Shown here piece by piece: positions 48,001 to 63,000 of a stretch of 64,000 bases of DNA. A program made the translations under genes and the position numbers. The stretch spans positions 1-64,000 of the forward strand of contig VZRG01002549.1 of NCBI GenBank assembly GCA_013397435.1, read 5' to 3'. The stretch is from Erythrocercus mccallii (Eukaryota; Chordata; Aves; Passeriformes; Dicruridae). Each line of letters starts with the position of its first letter. The stretch's first letter is position 1. The notes under the pieces are model-generated. The model had not been told where the DNA came from and did no database searches. It was given only the letters and a program-made list of their open reading frames with translations.

Positions 48001-51000
48001 ATAAAAACTCGGGGTGTATTGTTAGGATGAAATATAATCTGGAACAGGTTATGCTAATTCACAATGAGGTGTACAGGAAGGCTTGTGCTGCTCTCAGTGC
48101 TGCTGGGAGTATGTGGCCATCAAAGCTCCTCTCCCCTAGAGCCCATTCCTGGAGCAAGGATGTTCCCCATCTGTCCCCCAGCAGGGAGGAGAGAAGCCCT
48201 CCATAACCATTCCTGAAGACATCCTCACAAAGATTTCTTGAGAGGGTTCATATTTTGACCCAAGTGCTACAGACATCCCCAGAAAGGGCTCAAAGCATGA
48301 GGGAAGCATCAGGATCAGGAAAAATCCCTCTCCACCACTGTTCTCTCTTCCCAGTCTCCTTGCATGATGTCTGCCTGCATAAACCTAATTGCATCTCGGA
48401 GCACACTCAGGAATCAATGTTGGTTTGTCCTGAAGACGCTAAAGGCCATTACACTTCCCCCCAGAGCCCTCCCCTCAACCCCAGAGTACATTAATACGTT
48501 TCTTCTGTAATGTTCCAAAGTGGAAGCTGGCTCTGCAAAGACTTTTTTTCTTTTCTGGCAAGCTGTGCAATCCCGTTAATGAAATTTTGACATACCACGC
48601 AGCAGTTTTATGACAGATGCTTAACAATTTCATTTGCTATTCAGCTTGAGCAACTTTTTGAATTTTAGCCTCCAGTCCAGAATATAAATTTGGGTGTGAC
48701 AGTTTCATGGGAAAGAAAGAAAAAAAAAAGAAGAAAAGAAAAAAAGAAGTTCTTTGTATCATTAGCTGCCTGTGTATAAATATACTGCTTTATCTCCTCT
48801 GTTTCTTCCTGCTGTATTTTCAATAATTAAAAGCTTAACATCAAGGCATAGATCTTCTTACCCCAGAGAGCCATGAAGACTGAGAAGAAGACAGTTGCAG
48901 GGTTATCAAACAGATGACTCGCACGGGCAGTGGCACAAGCAGAGCTCATCTTCCAGTAACTGCACGTTTTGTCACACAAGGGACACATGGTGATGTTGTT
49001 TCTCTGGTCACACATCTCCATACTGCAACAAAGCCACAAGAGAAGGGAAAAGCATGGTCAGGATGGCTCCAGCTTCGTGCTCTGGTGATCTTCTCTCCTC
49101 TGGACAGCAGCTGTTTCTGTAGGATCATTGGATACGATCCTACACCACTGTAGGGGCTGAAATCCTCATGTAAGGCTGTCTCCCTCCCTCCTTCCTTCCC
49201 CAGCTCTACTTCCATTCCAGGGAATAAGAGGGAACATTAAGAAAGCCATAAGGCTCAGTGCTTTCTACTCTAAGATTTTACAGAACAAAATAAATAAAAA
49301 TTAAATAAAACACTCTTGTTTTGAAATACAAACCACAGTGATAGATAAGGTACAAGGGAAGTGCTGAACATCAAGAGACTGGAGTTCAACCAATTTATCT
49401 CCTCCGTGTTCCATCTGTGAAATAGCAACAGTGACCCTCCCTTTGACTTTCTTCAACTGTTGGAAGCACTACAAAGCAATCTTAATGAACAACAAAAAAA
49501 TTAAATCTATTTTTTGGTACCCATTATCTGCTTTGTTATTCAGGGCTGGTGCTTGTTATACAAACCATGTAATTTGCATCTCCGTCTGATGATGCATGCA
49601 GGGCAAATAATGCAAAATCAGAGGACTTTAAAAATGTTTCAATACAAAACTTGCTGAGAGATTAAAAGTAGGAGGACATCCAGATTTTGTTGATGTGATC
49701 ACAGTAGCTTATTTGAAGGATGTATATTCTTGATACATCTCTCTGTCACGCAATGCTCTCCTCAGCACTCTGTGCTGGGAAGCACCAAACCCCCTCATTA
49801 GCAGAATTTTGCTGGTTTGTTTCAACATAATGATCTGAGTTTGGGAAAAAACCCAAGCACCTGAGCAACTGGCCAAGAATTATTTTTAGGACATCAATGC
49901 AAACTCCTCAAGCAATATTAACAATGAATGCTAATGAGATAGAAATGGGCTGTTCTGTGCCCTTGGGAGAGCTCCGTGGCTTACTGGAAGCTGAGAGCAG
50001 GGGGGCCTGTGGAGGTGGATTAATTTTAAGCAGCTTCCAAAAGATGAAGCGTGAGGATGGAGAGTTTTAGAAGCACACCATCCTGCTGCAACAGCCAGCT
50101 GGCACAGATGGGAATGGGGATTGGGGTCTTGGGATGTGGGTGGCACAGGACAAGACCCAGGAACAAGAAACCCCAGTTTCAGCTGTGCTCAGCCTAGATA
50201 TTACTGACAGAACACTTCTAAAGCAAGGCAACTTTGAGCTTGAAGAGCCCTCCAACAATAGAATCTATTTATTTATCCATTTTACCTGGGTATATTCTCA
50301 TCCACAGTTGCACAGCCATAGAGGAAAACGATAATCCCTACAATTGAAGCTGGAATGAGCATTTGTGTATAAACTCCCAGCCAGGCAAAATATAGCCCGA
50401 TCTTCTCTCCAAAGTATTTTCTGAAATACATTTAGAAAAAAAAAAGAAAAAGAAATGAGAGAGAGAGAGAAATGTTTCCTATTTCTTAAAATATAATGTG
50501 GCTAAAATTATGAATCACATCTGGATTAGGCATGGAGAAAGTAAGATCTGATGACCTGTGGGAACTTGTTTCTTCTCAGAGGACTCTCTTTCTCATGATG
50601 CTTGGAGTCCATCCAGAGATACAGGCACCCTGAAAACAAGTTTGTCCCTCTGGTCATTTTTTCCCCCCACTGTGCTTCTGCTGTGAAAGTTGGCATCTTT
50701 GGACCTTCTGTGAGTGAATCCCCTTAAAAAGACACCTCATTTTCTTCAGAAAGTCTCGGGTCTTATCAAGAGCAAACAAAATGAATTAGAAATATATCCT
50801 CCACAAGCTTTCACGCTGTGTGGGATATACCAGCATGTTCACAGAGAACTCCTTTTCTCCCAGTGAATTTCCCATTCTCTGGAATCCCCTGGGGTTGGTG
50901 GCACTGAGGGCAGCATCCCTCCAGCACGAGCATCCCTGCAGAGCTTCATCTCTGCCCCGTGGAAACTCCACACCAAGGGCTGAACTCTCACCTCACCAGG

Positions 51001-54000
51001 TCGATGGGCTGGTATTTATAAAACACTCCGTAGCTCGCCCACTCCTCACACAGGAGCTGGAAAACAGAAGGGCAAGAGAAAGGTGAGAGCTGAAGCACCA
51101 GTGGGTTCTCCACGGGCCCACGGTCTCACCGCACCGGGGTTTCAGCCCAAATCATGCCAACACACGCAGCCTGCATTGAATATTAAAAGTAAATGTGATG
51201 GTTTGGCCTGCTCCAACAGAGGGATGAATTCCAGCACGTTAAAAGGCTCCTCAGCAGCTGGGCTGATGGATACCTACAGCAGAGACAGGGCTGGTTTTGG
51301 GAAGAACCTTTTCCTGACACCCAACCTCAGCCTCCCCTGACATAACTTCAGGCCATTTTGCTAAAATTCAGCATCCAGCAAGAGGTGCTGGGCTGAGGTG
51401 CCTCAAAGGCTGCATTTAAATTTTTTTTTCAGCTTTAAATCACAAGAAGCCAGTGATTTCCACTCTTCCTTTTTTGGCAGGATGTGGGCCAACGAAAACA
51501 ATGATCCCCCATTACTGATTTGCAAAACTGAATGCCTCACAAAAATAGGTTCCTCTGAGACCTTCAATTTATCCTTTATTTTGTAAAATATATAAATACT
51601 GCTTCTCAAACCTTCATTCAATTCAGCCAACAGAGTGCAATAAGAAATTAAACTCAATAGGGAAATGAGGACCGAAACCAGTATCAGTACTGGGAGGGAG
51701 GACAACAGGATTAATCTTGTTCCTAGACCAAACAGGATGTTATTCCCTAAACTCCAGGCCATTTTGTCATGGGAAACTTGACAGATGTCAAACTCCTACA
51801 TGTCTCCAGTGAAATGCAGCAAAAAAAAAAAAAAAAAAAAAAAAAGGCCAGACCAGAGCCCGGCCACTGCCCGTGCCCGTTCCTCCTGCTCACACTTGAT
51901 CACAGAGAAGTCCCACAGCAAACAATGTTCCTACAGCAATTTTGGAATTCTCTTGCCAAAGCATTAACAGAGAATTTCCAAGCTGAACTGCTGTACTTAT
52001 ATAAATGGCTTGACTCATTAAAAAAAAATCCGAAAAAACAAAGCAACTTCTCAGCTTTTACAGAAATATGACGTCAAAAATGTAAGTGGGCTGTGGGTTT
52101 TCCCTTCTGCAACCCCAAATCATTCATCATTATTAATTTCCTTACAACAGTAAGGGCAGGAACTGAAACTTAACAGCAGGCCTCTATTAAACAGCAACAT
52201 TCTTGCAAATTTTATTTTTATTCTGCTTAAGGTTTCTTTCAACCACATTTTCCAAAGGTTTAAGGCCAAATGCCTGTGTCTGGGAAGCAATGATTTGGGA
52301 CGCCTCAACATCCACATGCAGCACTAGCTAAACCCCTTCTTTTTATATATATATTTTAAAACTTAATCTTTAAAACTAAGTTTATGCTGGAAATTAGATT
52401 CCTTTTCTGTGATCTAAGCTGGTCAAGCATATCAGGAAAACACTAAGCTGAGGACACTTTGCATTTGTGCCATGTTTTAGTTTAGTGCAACTCGAAACCA
52501 GATTTGTGCCTAAAGTACAAATGAATTATCTCATTTATCCTGACATTTATCAGCCTGATATTCAAAGCACATCTTCAAAGACATGATTAGAGGAGATCAG
52601 CCCACTAGACCTAAATATTTACTTCATTTCTAGGCCTCAAATATTTAATTTTCTTGTTAAAAAAAGGCACAGGCCTGGCCTAGTACTGGATAAGATTAAA
52701 GAAAGCTTCAAGAAACCAGAAGAGACATGCCAAAACACACCAAAAGATTATTCGAAAGTCAAAAGTCAAGGTAAACACTTCCAAACACACAATGAACTTG
52801 TGAAATTAGTGAATTTGTGAGGCTTGAGATGTTAGTAATGAAGAAGATAATCTGGACACTTTCAGAAAACATGGACTTTCATCCTATTTTTAGATGAGTG
52901 ATGTGTTGCTTAATAATGAAAAGACAGATGCGTGGTATTTTTAACACAAATCAATAGAGGGAGGGAAATAACATTCACTGCCTTTTGATGAGCCATTTGC
53001 ACCTGAAGGGCCAGCATACTGTCAATTTTGAGAACCTATTTTTATATCTAAAGACTGAAGGTCTTTAAATCTGCTTTTCTTACATCCTGAATGTTCAGAG
53101 CATTTCTTTGGGGGAAAAAAAATCATAAAACAAACAGGGAAGGCAAAGCTTCAGGTCTGAAAGCCCAGCATATACAACACCCAAATTTAGTAGCTCCTCT
53201 TGAGAGAACTGGTTGTCACCTCTCCACTTCAGTTTTTGTCTGATGCACAGACAAAAGCCACCCTTCTTTGGGGAAGTGTGACTATGCAGTCACAAAGCTT
53301 TGAATTTAAGAAATCAGCGTTTCCACAAAAGGTGGAAAATTTGGTTTTTTGCTCACACTTCCTTACTATAAAGTACTATTTCCTACTTAGGAAAGGTACT
53401 TCCTTAGGATAATTCCTACTTGCTTTACCATAGTGAACAAATGTCTTTCACTATACAGACATTAAACCCACAATTTAAAGCATTAACTTCAGCAAAAAGT
53501 GATGCGGTGCCTCAGTGTACATCCACAGGGCAGCTTCTGGCTGCAGAGCACACATGAAAACATTGTTGAGGACCTCTTATTCCTGATAAATATTCAATAT
53601 TTATCTTTCCCAATCACTTTTATGCTTATGTTTTCAACTGCCTCTGCCTCCCACTCCTCCAAATGTGATCCTCATGCCATGGAATGAAGCAGGATTTATG
53701 CTCAATACAGAAACCAGAATATGACTGAGCATACTCTCCTCAGAGCTGGCCTGAAATGACATCATCTGAACTTTAGGAGGAGTTATATGTCAATATTCTT
53801 ACCAATGTGGCATGAAATGTATCATTACTGAGAGCTGGGTAGTTTATCTATATCCATACTACAATCCACATTTGGGCAAATTTAAGTGCTAGGAAAACAC
53901 TTTTTTTCTTAAACTGCTTGGCATTTAGTGCCTTTTTGGAGCATTTTCTGTGGGATCTTGGCAAAAACCTCCAGATTCCAACAGGTGACTCTTCAGGCTG

Positions 54001-57000
54001 GGATTCTTGGGGATATGTTAAACCCCTCTGTGCATCAACTTACTTTTCTGTCGTTGGGCTCCACATTTTCACCTTCGTAGTCACCCTTTAAAGAGACAGA
54101 AAATCTGCGTCATTCAGCAGGTTGTGCCAAGAACTGCTCTGCATCCTGCATACCCACGTCTCCCACTCACTTAATGCATCAAAACCAGAAAAAGCAATCT
54201 GTAAAATAATGCTGTATTTTAGGAGCCCATTTGTCACGGCACACTTTGTCTTCTGTCGTTGGGCACATTAGGAAAGAGCAATAGTGTCTGTCATGGGGGG
54301 AAAAAGAATTAATAAGTGATAAAGGTGGCCTAAAAATGTCAAGGGAAAGGATGCGGTATTGCCATGGTATTTGGGGTTCAGCTCAGTCCGCTGGAAAGAG
54401 AAGAAACCAGCTGAGAGAGCTGCTCCCTCTCCAGACTCTCCAAACACTCAGGGCTGATTAGATTTGAGGTTTTAATTTGGAGCTATTTTTTGAGTAAACT
54501 AAGACAATAAGTAACTTCTATACAAGACTATCCGCAGCTGTCTGAAGATGTGAGGCCAGAACAGGAAGAGAAGTTTATTTAATCTTTCTTTCTCGATTTC
54601 TGCACAGCACTGATGTAGTTTGAGAGCCCTGACATGTATGACAAACATCAGGCAGACAAAGAGGCTGCTCTTTTCTTGGGTGCTTCAAGACAAAGCTCTC
54701 ACAATCCCATGTAAAACCAGTGTGAGTGTGAGGAGCAGAAAACCAGAAGACACACTTCACCCTCAAATCCTTGGCTGGAAAATAGCACTGGGCTCGACAG
54801 CCTTTAGACACTCACACTCACCTCAGGAGTGAGCAGCATGACTGCCAGTCCCTCCGACATCTGCCAAGCTTTTCTGCAGGCTAAGAGCATGTGTTTTTCA
54901 GTTCTAGTTGCACCCTGAACCTCTAAATCAGAAGTACACCGGCACCCAGCTGTGTGCACCTCTGACAGGATGGGGGTCCCTGGCTTGGCTTGAGTGCCAT
55001 CAGAATTCCTGAGCTCTCACTGACCTGCTTGATGAGCACCACAGCTGAACACTCTCTTGACATCTCACTGAGCTGCTCAGAAGCAGATTTCATCAGTAGG
55101 AAGGTCTGTAGTCACATCCAGCCCCATGGAATATGTGACATCAGATCCCTGCTTATGGTTTTTCCTGGTTGCACGGACACACAGCTACTGACACCTCCAC
55201 AGGGAGATGTGGCCAAGGGAACCAGCTACTTGGTGCCCTGGGAATGAATGTGTTTCCTGGCACTGGTGCCAGGGATCTTGGGGGCAGAAGGTCAGGAAAC
55301 AACAGAAGAATTTCATTTGCTAATATGCTGTTAACAACTCTTCTAATGTTATGTTCAGATTTATGATCATCAGATGTAGAACCGAGGTGGGAATTCCTTA
55401 AAAGCAAGCAGAGGGATGGAAACAACCTGCAGAAGTTACTGCAGTTCTGATACAAGCGGGAAAAAAGTCAGTCATGTTTGGGATGATGCCACCAACACGT
55501 CACACATGAGGGATTTCTTGGTGACAGACAGCAGATGTGTAAAATGTATTGCGAGATCACTTACGTCATGCAGAGGATATGCAGCACTGTAAACTCCATT
55601 GGCAAGCAGGCTGGTGATCCCTTCAAAAATAAAGATAGAATAGTTATTTATAATTTCAAGGTTAGACAGCTTCACTTCATCATCCTTCCTGGAGATTTCC
55701 CTCAAAATAACAGCCATTTGATCAGGTAATGATTTTGCTGCCATCTCATTCCTTTCCATGTAGTTTCATTTTTAATCACATAGGTTATATTATACATGAC
55801 TCATTTTATGAAATGGAAAACTGCAGAGAGCAAGAGGAAGTCATATATATTTGAGAATCAAGAATTAGAAGCCAATGACTTGAAATTAGTCATTAAAATA
55901 AATTACATTTTCTGAAAAGTCAGTTTGATTTAAGGGCAAGCCTGAAGATTTGAAAGTGTAGCAGAAGGCTGGATCGCAAGGAGAATATGGCTGGAATTGA
56001 TGGCACAGGGGAACCCACATCCACACGCATCACCCACGCAAAGTTTTGAATTCAGGTTTCAGATTGATCAGAGAAATTGTAGGGAAAGCCTTTGCGAAGA
56101 CCTTGGAGTAATACTTACCATATTTACCACATTTTCGTCTTTTATTTAAAAGGGCAGTTTCCTTCTTTCTTCCCTCTCCTTTCCCTGTTTACACAGCCGT
56201 TTATTAGTGACATGCATGAGGCTGAAAGCAATTAGTGCTTCATCTATTAAATGTCTGTGGCACAGGGGACTGGGAGGAGTCCTGCCTTTCCCGGGGTGGT
56301 GTCACTCCTTAACTGGGGCCAGAGGGAGGAGTTGGTGGAAGTTTGGAGGAGCACTGCACCATTCCCAAAGGTGGCTGGACCTGGGCCTTTGGAGGGCTCA
56401 TTAGCTCATTAATTCCCTAATGTTCTTTCCTCCAGCAGCTGCTGGCTTTAATAGAACTACTTTCAATTCTGTTCACCATGTCTGGAGGCATTGTGTCACC
56501 TGTGAACATACATTTTGGGGATGGAATGAACCAGTTTTGGGTGCTGAGTCAGAGCTAAGTCAAGCGCTTGTCTTTGTGCAGGGCAGTGGTGATTAATGCC
56601 AACTGAAAAAAAAATAATATATATATATAAATCTGGCCACTGGTACTGGGGAGGATTTGAAAAGACTTAAAAAAAGAAAAGAAAAATGAGGTGCTCCAGT
56701 GTGCTCCTTGCTGCCTGTCAGTTCAAGGCTAAGAAAAGAGTGTGGGACTGGGTTTGAAGGAACAGTGACTATGAACCAGGAACCAGCTCACCGCAGAGTC
56801 ATTTTTGATTGCTCTTGAAATGAGGATTGTTCAAGTTCATTAACATTTTCGAGATACTAATCACCTGCTGGAGGAGCAGCTCCAGGAGGGCTCAGTATCT
56901 TGAGGTATCATTAATTTTCAAAGCCCTATTTAAGATTATACAGGTCTATGAATTGTCTGCAAATGTTTCCATACTCCTGGCAGAAACAACCGGTGAGCAG

Positions 57001-60000
57001 ATAAATTATTTTTCTAGGGCTGTGAAAAGAGCTACATGGTCCCCTTCTACTACAGATCTGGATTTAACAATGAAGCCAGACTCACACTTTCACATAATTT
57101 TCCTAATAAATAACAAAGGCTGCAGTGTTCCACTGGGCAGCCGCTTTTTTCCTGCTGGGCAGCAGTGCTGCAGCATTATCTGTGTTTGTTTAAATCTGTT
57201 TGCCACCTCTGCTGGGTTGTAACCCAGCATTCCAGCACTGAAACAAAAAGGAGCTGATTGAGTTATAGTGGGCTGGCCTGATGGCATTTTTATGAGTAGT
57301 ATGGTGTGGCCTTGCCAGTCTCAGGTAGAAGAACCATCCAGGAATCCTAACACTCTACCATCCATTAGTGTCTTCCCTATTCAACTAACCCCTACTGTGT
57401 TTCCCATTTTCTCGACCAAAAAAACCAACAAACCAACAAACCAACTCCTAGGCAAGAATTCAAATTGAGCTGTGTGACCTTCCCCTTTCAAGAGTCCAAA
57501 GATGCAATTTCCAGTGAAAATAATCCAGCACAAGACTCAAAAAGGGTCTTAAAAGTCACAGAATAATTTGGATTTCCCATGCTACAGAGAGCAGTACTTC
57601 TGTTAATACTGGCTGGACACCAAATTTTAGTGTATATAAGGAGTCAACAATCGTGCATTGTATGTTGTTACTTCAACACAAAAGTCAAAGCATGGAAATA
57701 ATTTGTGGCGTAATTGTTCTTCTATTATTTGATGTCTTTCTAAGCAGCTGATGGGTCAATATTGAACAGAACTACCTGTAATTCAAGTTCCTATTGTTTT
57801 ATTTAACTGCTTGTAGGCAAATAACAGATTTCAACAGTTACCAAACATTTTCTTCCATGTTCACGCACTTTTCTTACTTTGTTTGGGAATTCACCCTTCC
57901 ACCTTATTTGTTTGGATTTACCATTAACTATTTGTTAACTTTGGTCTCACAGTCAAGTGTATATCTGTGTATCATGGATGAAATAAAGTATGTAACAGCT
58001 GAGCAGGATCAGCTGCCAACAAATCTTTAGGGTGGCCTGATTTGCAGTTCATCTTTATTATGAGTTTAATTCTTACACCACAAACCCTAGGGCTGAAATC
58101 CAAAAATTCTTGGTTGTGGCAGTACAAACGTCACATCCCCTGTCTTGCAGCGCCTGCTCTGAGGGCTGAGGTGCCCAGTTCCAATGCATGCCTTGGCCCC
58201 TGGCTGTTCCAGGGGGTTCATCTCAGTTCCACTCAGGACAGTCATCAGACAAGACCATGCCACTCAAGTCACTGGAAAACCATGCCACTATAAAATATGG
58301 GGTTCCTGCTTGAATGAGATGGGCCAAGCCACAGACTTTCACTGCAGTTATTGGATTTTATGGACACACCCTCATCCATTTTAGGGAGTATAGAACACAG
58401 AGCACATCTCATCTGCTGGTTTATGTCACCATCCATCCTAAGTCACATCTGCAGGGGCTACATGATCACTTACCATTTAATTTAGAGTTTAATCTATAAA
58501 TTCACATTTGAAAAGAGGTCAAACAGGTGCATAAATTGAATCAAATTTCCAAATAAAACAATTACGTCCACATACATCAAATTAGAGAGCAGGGAAAAAC
58601 CTAAACTCCACAGCCATTATTTTCAATACCTGAAAAAGATATTGATCTTAAAGCTAAATAAAGTTCCTTACCCATGCTATATTTTGCTTTGGTACATGTC
58701 GTTCTTTTCAATATTTCATAAACCTACAGAAGCAAAAGAAAAGGAAGGGTTACTTCAGACACTGCCAGTGAAAAAGCACAATCTTTTTGTGTGCAACTCA
58801 AATATTAGCCAAGCCAAGATGCTGATGAAGTCATCATTCTTTAATAAAAGTCATGGTATTCAGGAGAGCGGGGCTCGGAGCTCTCCATGCTGTGCTTTCT
58901 GTACAGGAGAGAAAAGCTTAACTAAATAGTCAGCTACCAGGAGAATTGATGGGGGCAAACAGGGTTACATCTACCCCCTGGCATAATGCAATTTTTGCTC
59001 ATGTTAGCCATCGATCAAAGCTCAGAGGTGTTCTTCCACCTGGAGCAGCTCTTCCCTTGCCTGCGAGGGTGCAGGCTGGCTCCATCCCAAGGAGCCGAGC
59101 AGAGCTCCGGGCTCACAGCGTGTACACAGCACGCAGCCGTTTATCAAACTGGACTAACACAGGCTGACCTTAACATCTCTGAGCCTGCCTGACCTCGGTG
59201 GCAAAACAGATGTATTTATTTTGGGATTTATTGCATTTATTGTCGAGTAACCTTTGCACAGCTCAGCAGGCTGCCCGCGAGGTTCGGCTTTCGGCCGCTC
59301 CCGTGCAGTGATGCTCTGTAGCATGGCAAGCAGGCAGCACAGGGAAACCTGGAGCAAAGGCACCTCCTGCCCACTGCCTGGGGACTCTTTCCCAGCTCTC
59401 TAATCCATGTGCTAACTTAACTCTTGCCCAATTCACTGGAGGAAGCAAGTGAGGGCATCCAGGGCAAGTCCCACAGCTCATCCGTCTGTCGTCTTGTAAC
59501 CCCAGTGAATTAAAGGGCTGTCACAGAGAGATTTCCAGTTATATAATATTTTTTTTTTATTTTCTTTCCGTCTGTCGTCTTGTAACCCCAGTGAATTAAA
59601 GGGCTGTCACAGAGAGATTTCCAGTTATATAATATTTTTTTTTTATTTTCTTTTTTAATAACTAAAAGGTCTTTGGCTTAGTTTCTATTCATCAAAGACT
59701 CACGGGTAGTGACTAGATTCCTGTTCATTTCGCAGTAGGTGGAAGGGTCAATATTTGCACTGTGGTTCAAAAATACATATGAGAAAGGCAGGGGAGAACT
59801 TTAAGAAGGAAGAATACAAACAGCAATGCACACAGAATAAAATGATGTTGGGAAACGTTCAATATGTTCTTCATTACTGGGTGATTTGCAGGGATTTCAC
59901 ACAAAGCAGCACAGCCCCAGCATTATTCTTATATGCCCAGTGTTCCTTCAGTTGTTTAAAAAACCCTTGTCCCTCCTTCTCCTCTCAGCCTCTGCTCTGA

Positions 60001-63000
60001 GCTCCTGTTTCAGTCCATTTTCCAGTCAGTCTTTCTCACTCTCTTGTCCCATGGAACCATTTTGTCTTGCTGCCTTGCCCAGCCTGTCATGAATTTTAGC
60101 TCATTTGTTGAGTTTTTTGTACTTACAAGATTTTTTTCTTATACATCTAGACATATAAAAGAAAGCTTACAAACAAAACCCAGGTTTTGGGGATTTTTTT
60201 TCCCCAATCTCAAATTAAAAGTTACATTTGCAAATAAACCAAATCAACATTTGCCTTTTCCTTCCCCATTTCTGTGCTTCTGCATCTGCCTCCTCTGGTC
60301 CAGCTCACCTCATCCCCATAACCAGTGCTCACATCAAACCCCCGCTCTTCAAGCTGGCAGGGAACTACACTGTGGAATAAGCTGGAATTTCAGACCAGGA
60401 AAGGGAAGCTGGATATCTTGCACCCCTTATCACCACAGCAATGAAAGGCAGCTATGATTGGGATATAAGCTCTTTTGGGAACCACTTGGCATCCCAAAAG
60501 GCTGATGTTAAATATAAGATTAAAGCATGCTGGCAGTCACATTCCAAGGCACCAGTTAGGAGCAGTGGAATGGCAAAGAGTCCTTGTTATCCTCTGAAAT
60601 GTGCTGCAGCCAGGGCTGTTTGGCAAGGGCCCTTCCAGCTGCCCTGGATGTCACACGAGCTGGCCTTTCAATTCCTCCTTTGGTGGCTATAAATGAGGCT
60701 ACACCTTCTTCCCCAATCCTATTTTATGTTCTGCAAATCAGACAAAAGCCATCAACCTCAACACTTCCAATACTATTAACAGAGAATTTTCCCCCCAAAA
60801 ATATAAATAATAATCCCTGTAAATACCTGTCTGTTTCATTGGAATCTGTCTCAGGATATTTTAGCAGCATTTTACAAAAAGAACAATGCAAAGTTACAAA
60901 AAGTTAAACCACTCATGAATGCAGGCAGCTGGTGGGCAGAATGAGTGGTAAAATCTAAATATTCTCAGCTGGTGATATCTCTACTAAGAAAATTACCCAT
61001 GAACTAGAAAGAAGATCAAAATGATTTTCTAAAAGGCAGCAACCTGTTAGCATCAAACACTACTCAGCACTACATCTGGAATGATTTATAATTCCAGTGC
61101 CTCATGGCACAGGAGATCCTTGGCATTTGGTTAAGGAAGATAAACTTGAACAGGCATTGTGCTAAAGCTGTTAACACCTCGACTGAGGCAATATCCACCA
61201 TAAATTATTTATAGGCAGGACTTACTATAGTGCTTCTCGTTTTACTGTCGAAGAAGGAATCTTTGTCAGACAAATCAAATCTGTTAAAAGATGAGAAGGA
61301 AAGATTAGGTCAAAAAAACCCAAACAAAAGTCAGTTGACCTCTTCAATATTTTCATTTCTCCTGGGCATCTCTCAGAGCTCACATTAAAGAACAGCTTGT
61401 AGAAACCCTGTTAAAAAGCAAATCCAACCCAACTCCCACAGTTTAAAGAGGTTGCTTATACATTTCACTGGTTTTGTGTCTTTATAGGTTTTTCAGCACG
61501 AAAGAGAGTGTTGGTGCTCATTTATCTTGAATCTCTGACCGCTGCTGGCCTTGCATTTCCCCTCATAATCTTTAATTTTCCCTGTGAGGCCGTTGTCTCC
61601 TCCCTCATTCAGCAGAGACACAGGTGGCATCCCTGGAAAAGCCACCTGCAAACAGTGTGAGGCCCGTCCTCCACTCAGGAGCATCTTTTGGACCTTCTCT
61701 AAACCTCCAGGAACACCCTACACTCAGCAAACACACAAATACATTTCCTTTAGGCCCAAGGACAGGCCAAAATGTCACACGCACTGACCCAAGCCCATCA
61801 GTGCTCTGCATCTCTGGATGAAACACTAAAAACCCTGTGGGTGCAGGGAAGAGATCCTGCCCTAGGACTGCTGCTTGTTCCAGCTGGCACATCCGTAGAC
61901 ATGGCCTTCAAAGCGACTCCTTTGGGATGCTGGCCAGGGAAGAGCAGCAGCAGAGCAATCCAGGGCAGGAGAAGCTTTGGCTGGGCTCTGCCTCATGATT
62001 TTTTTCCCTACACCCACATTTACAGCTGTTCTTGCTGATCTGGGATCGATGGCAAAGCCACCTCTGACTTCACAGCACTTCAAAGGCAAGGCCTGGCTGG
62101 CACTACCTGTGTCAGCTGCCCACACCAGATATATGAAATTATTCTGAAATTTATCAACCCACATCTCTGGCTACAAGTTTTACTGAGCATTTCCTTTAAT
62201 GTGGAGAAGAGACTGTTATAAACCACATTACAAATCCCCTCTTGGCAGCCTAACAGGTGAAGTGTATGGTTCTACAGATGCACATTACGTGCCACAACAG
62301 CAGCTAAAACACACAGAGGTTTCTCTGCAAAGACTCATTCCTAAACAGCCAGCCAAAAAAAAAATGCCCCAAAAAGTAAATTTACTGCAAAATGGAAATA
62401 TTCTTTGCAGCAAAGCCCACCAAAGTGCTGGTAGGTCATGTTCCCTTTCACCCCCTGATGCCTGAGCTTCTGTCAGAGAGGCTGGGACATGGACATGGAC
62501 ATTTAGGGAAGGCTTTCACTTACAAGTGCTGCTTCTCTCTGGAGAAGGGGTAGGAGAGGCGCTTCACTGTCTGAGGTTTGTGTTCTGCTACTTTTGGCTG
62601 GATGGGCTCCGTTATTTTTTGAATCACAGAATTAATCTTTTTCAGGAGGCCGTGGGTCTGGTTGATCTGATACATCTGAGGGGGCAAAGAGAAAAAAACC
62701 CAAAACAGTAAAACTTTACTGCTTTTTGGTTACCCATAGGTCAGAGTGAACTGTAAAGAATAAACCAGCAATTAGGTAAATATATCACAATAAGATATCG
62801 AGGAGTATGATTTACGTTCTTGGAATCATCCAGAAAGAAAGGGATGGGAAAGTCAAGCCAAGGGTTAGGGAACCACAGGATCGCAACAGACTTTTTTATC
62901 TAATTGTGCTTCTGATTAAAATCCCTGGTAAGTGAGGCAATAATGGGGATTAATATGAAATCTAAACCAAAAGTGTGATTTTAGTGTTGTAATAAATGGT

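Noticed and set aside
60044..60457. 137-codon plus-strand open frame in an ANO1 intron
   Set aside because: Antisense intronic, hydrophobic by T-rich composition, no family resemblance.
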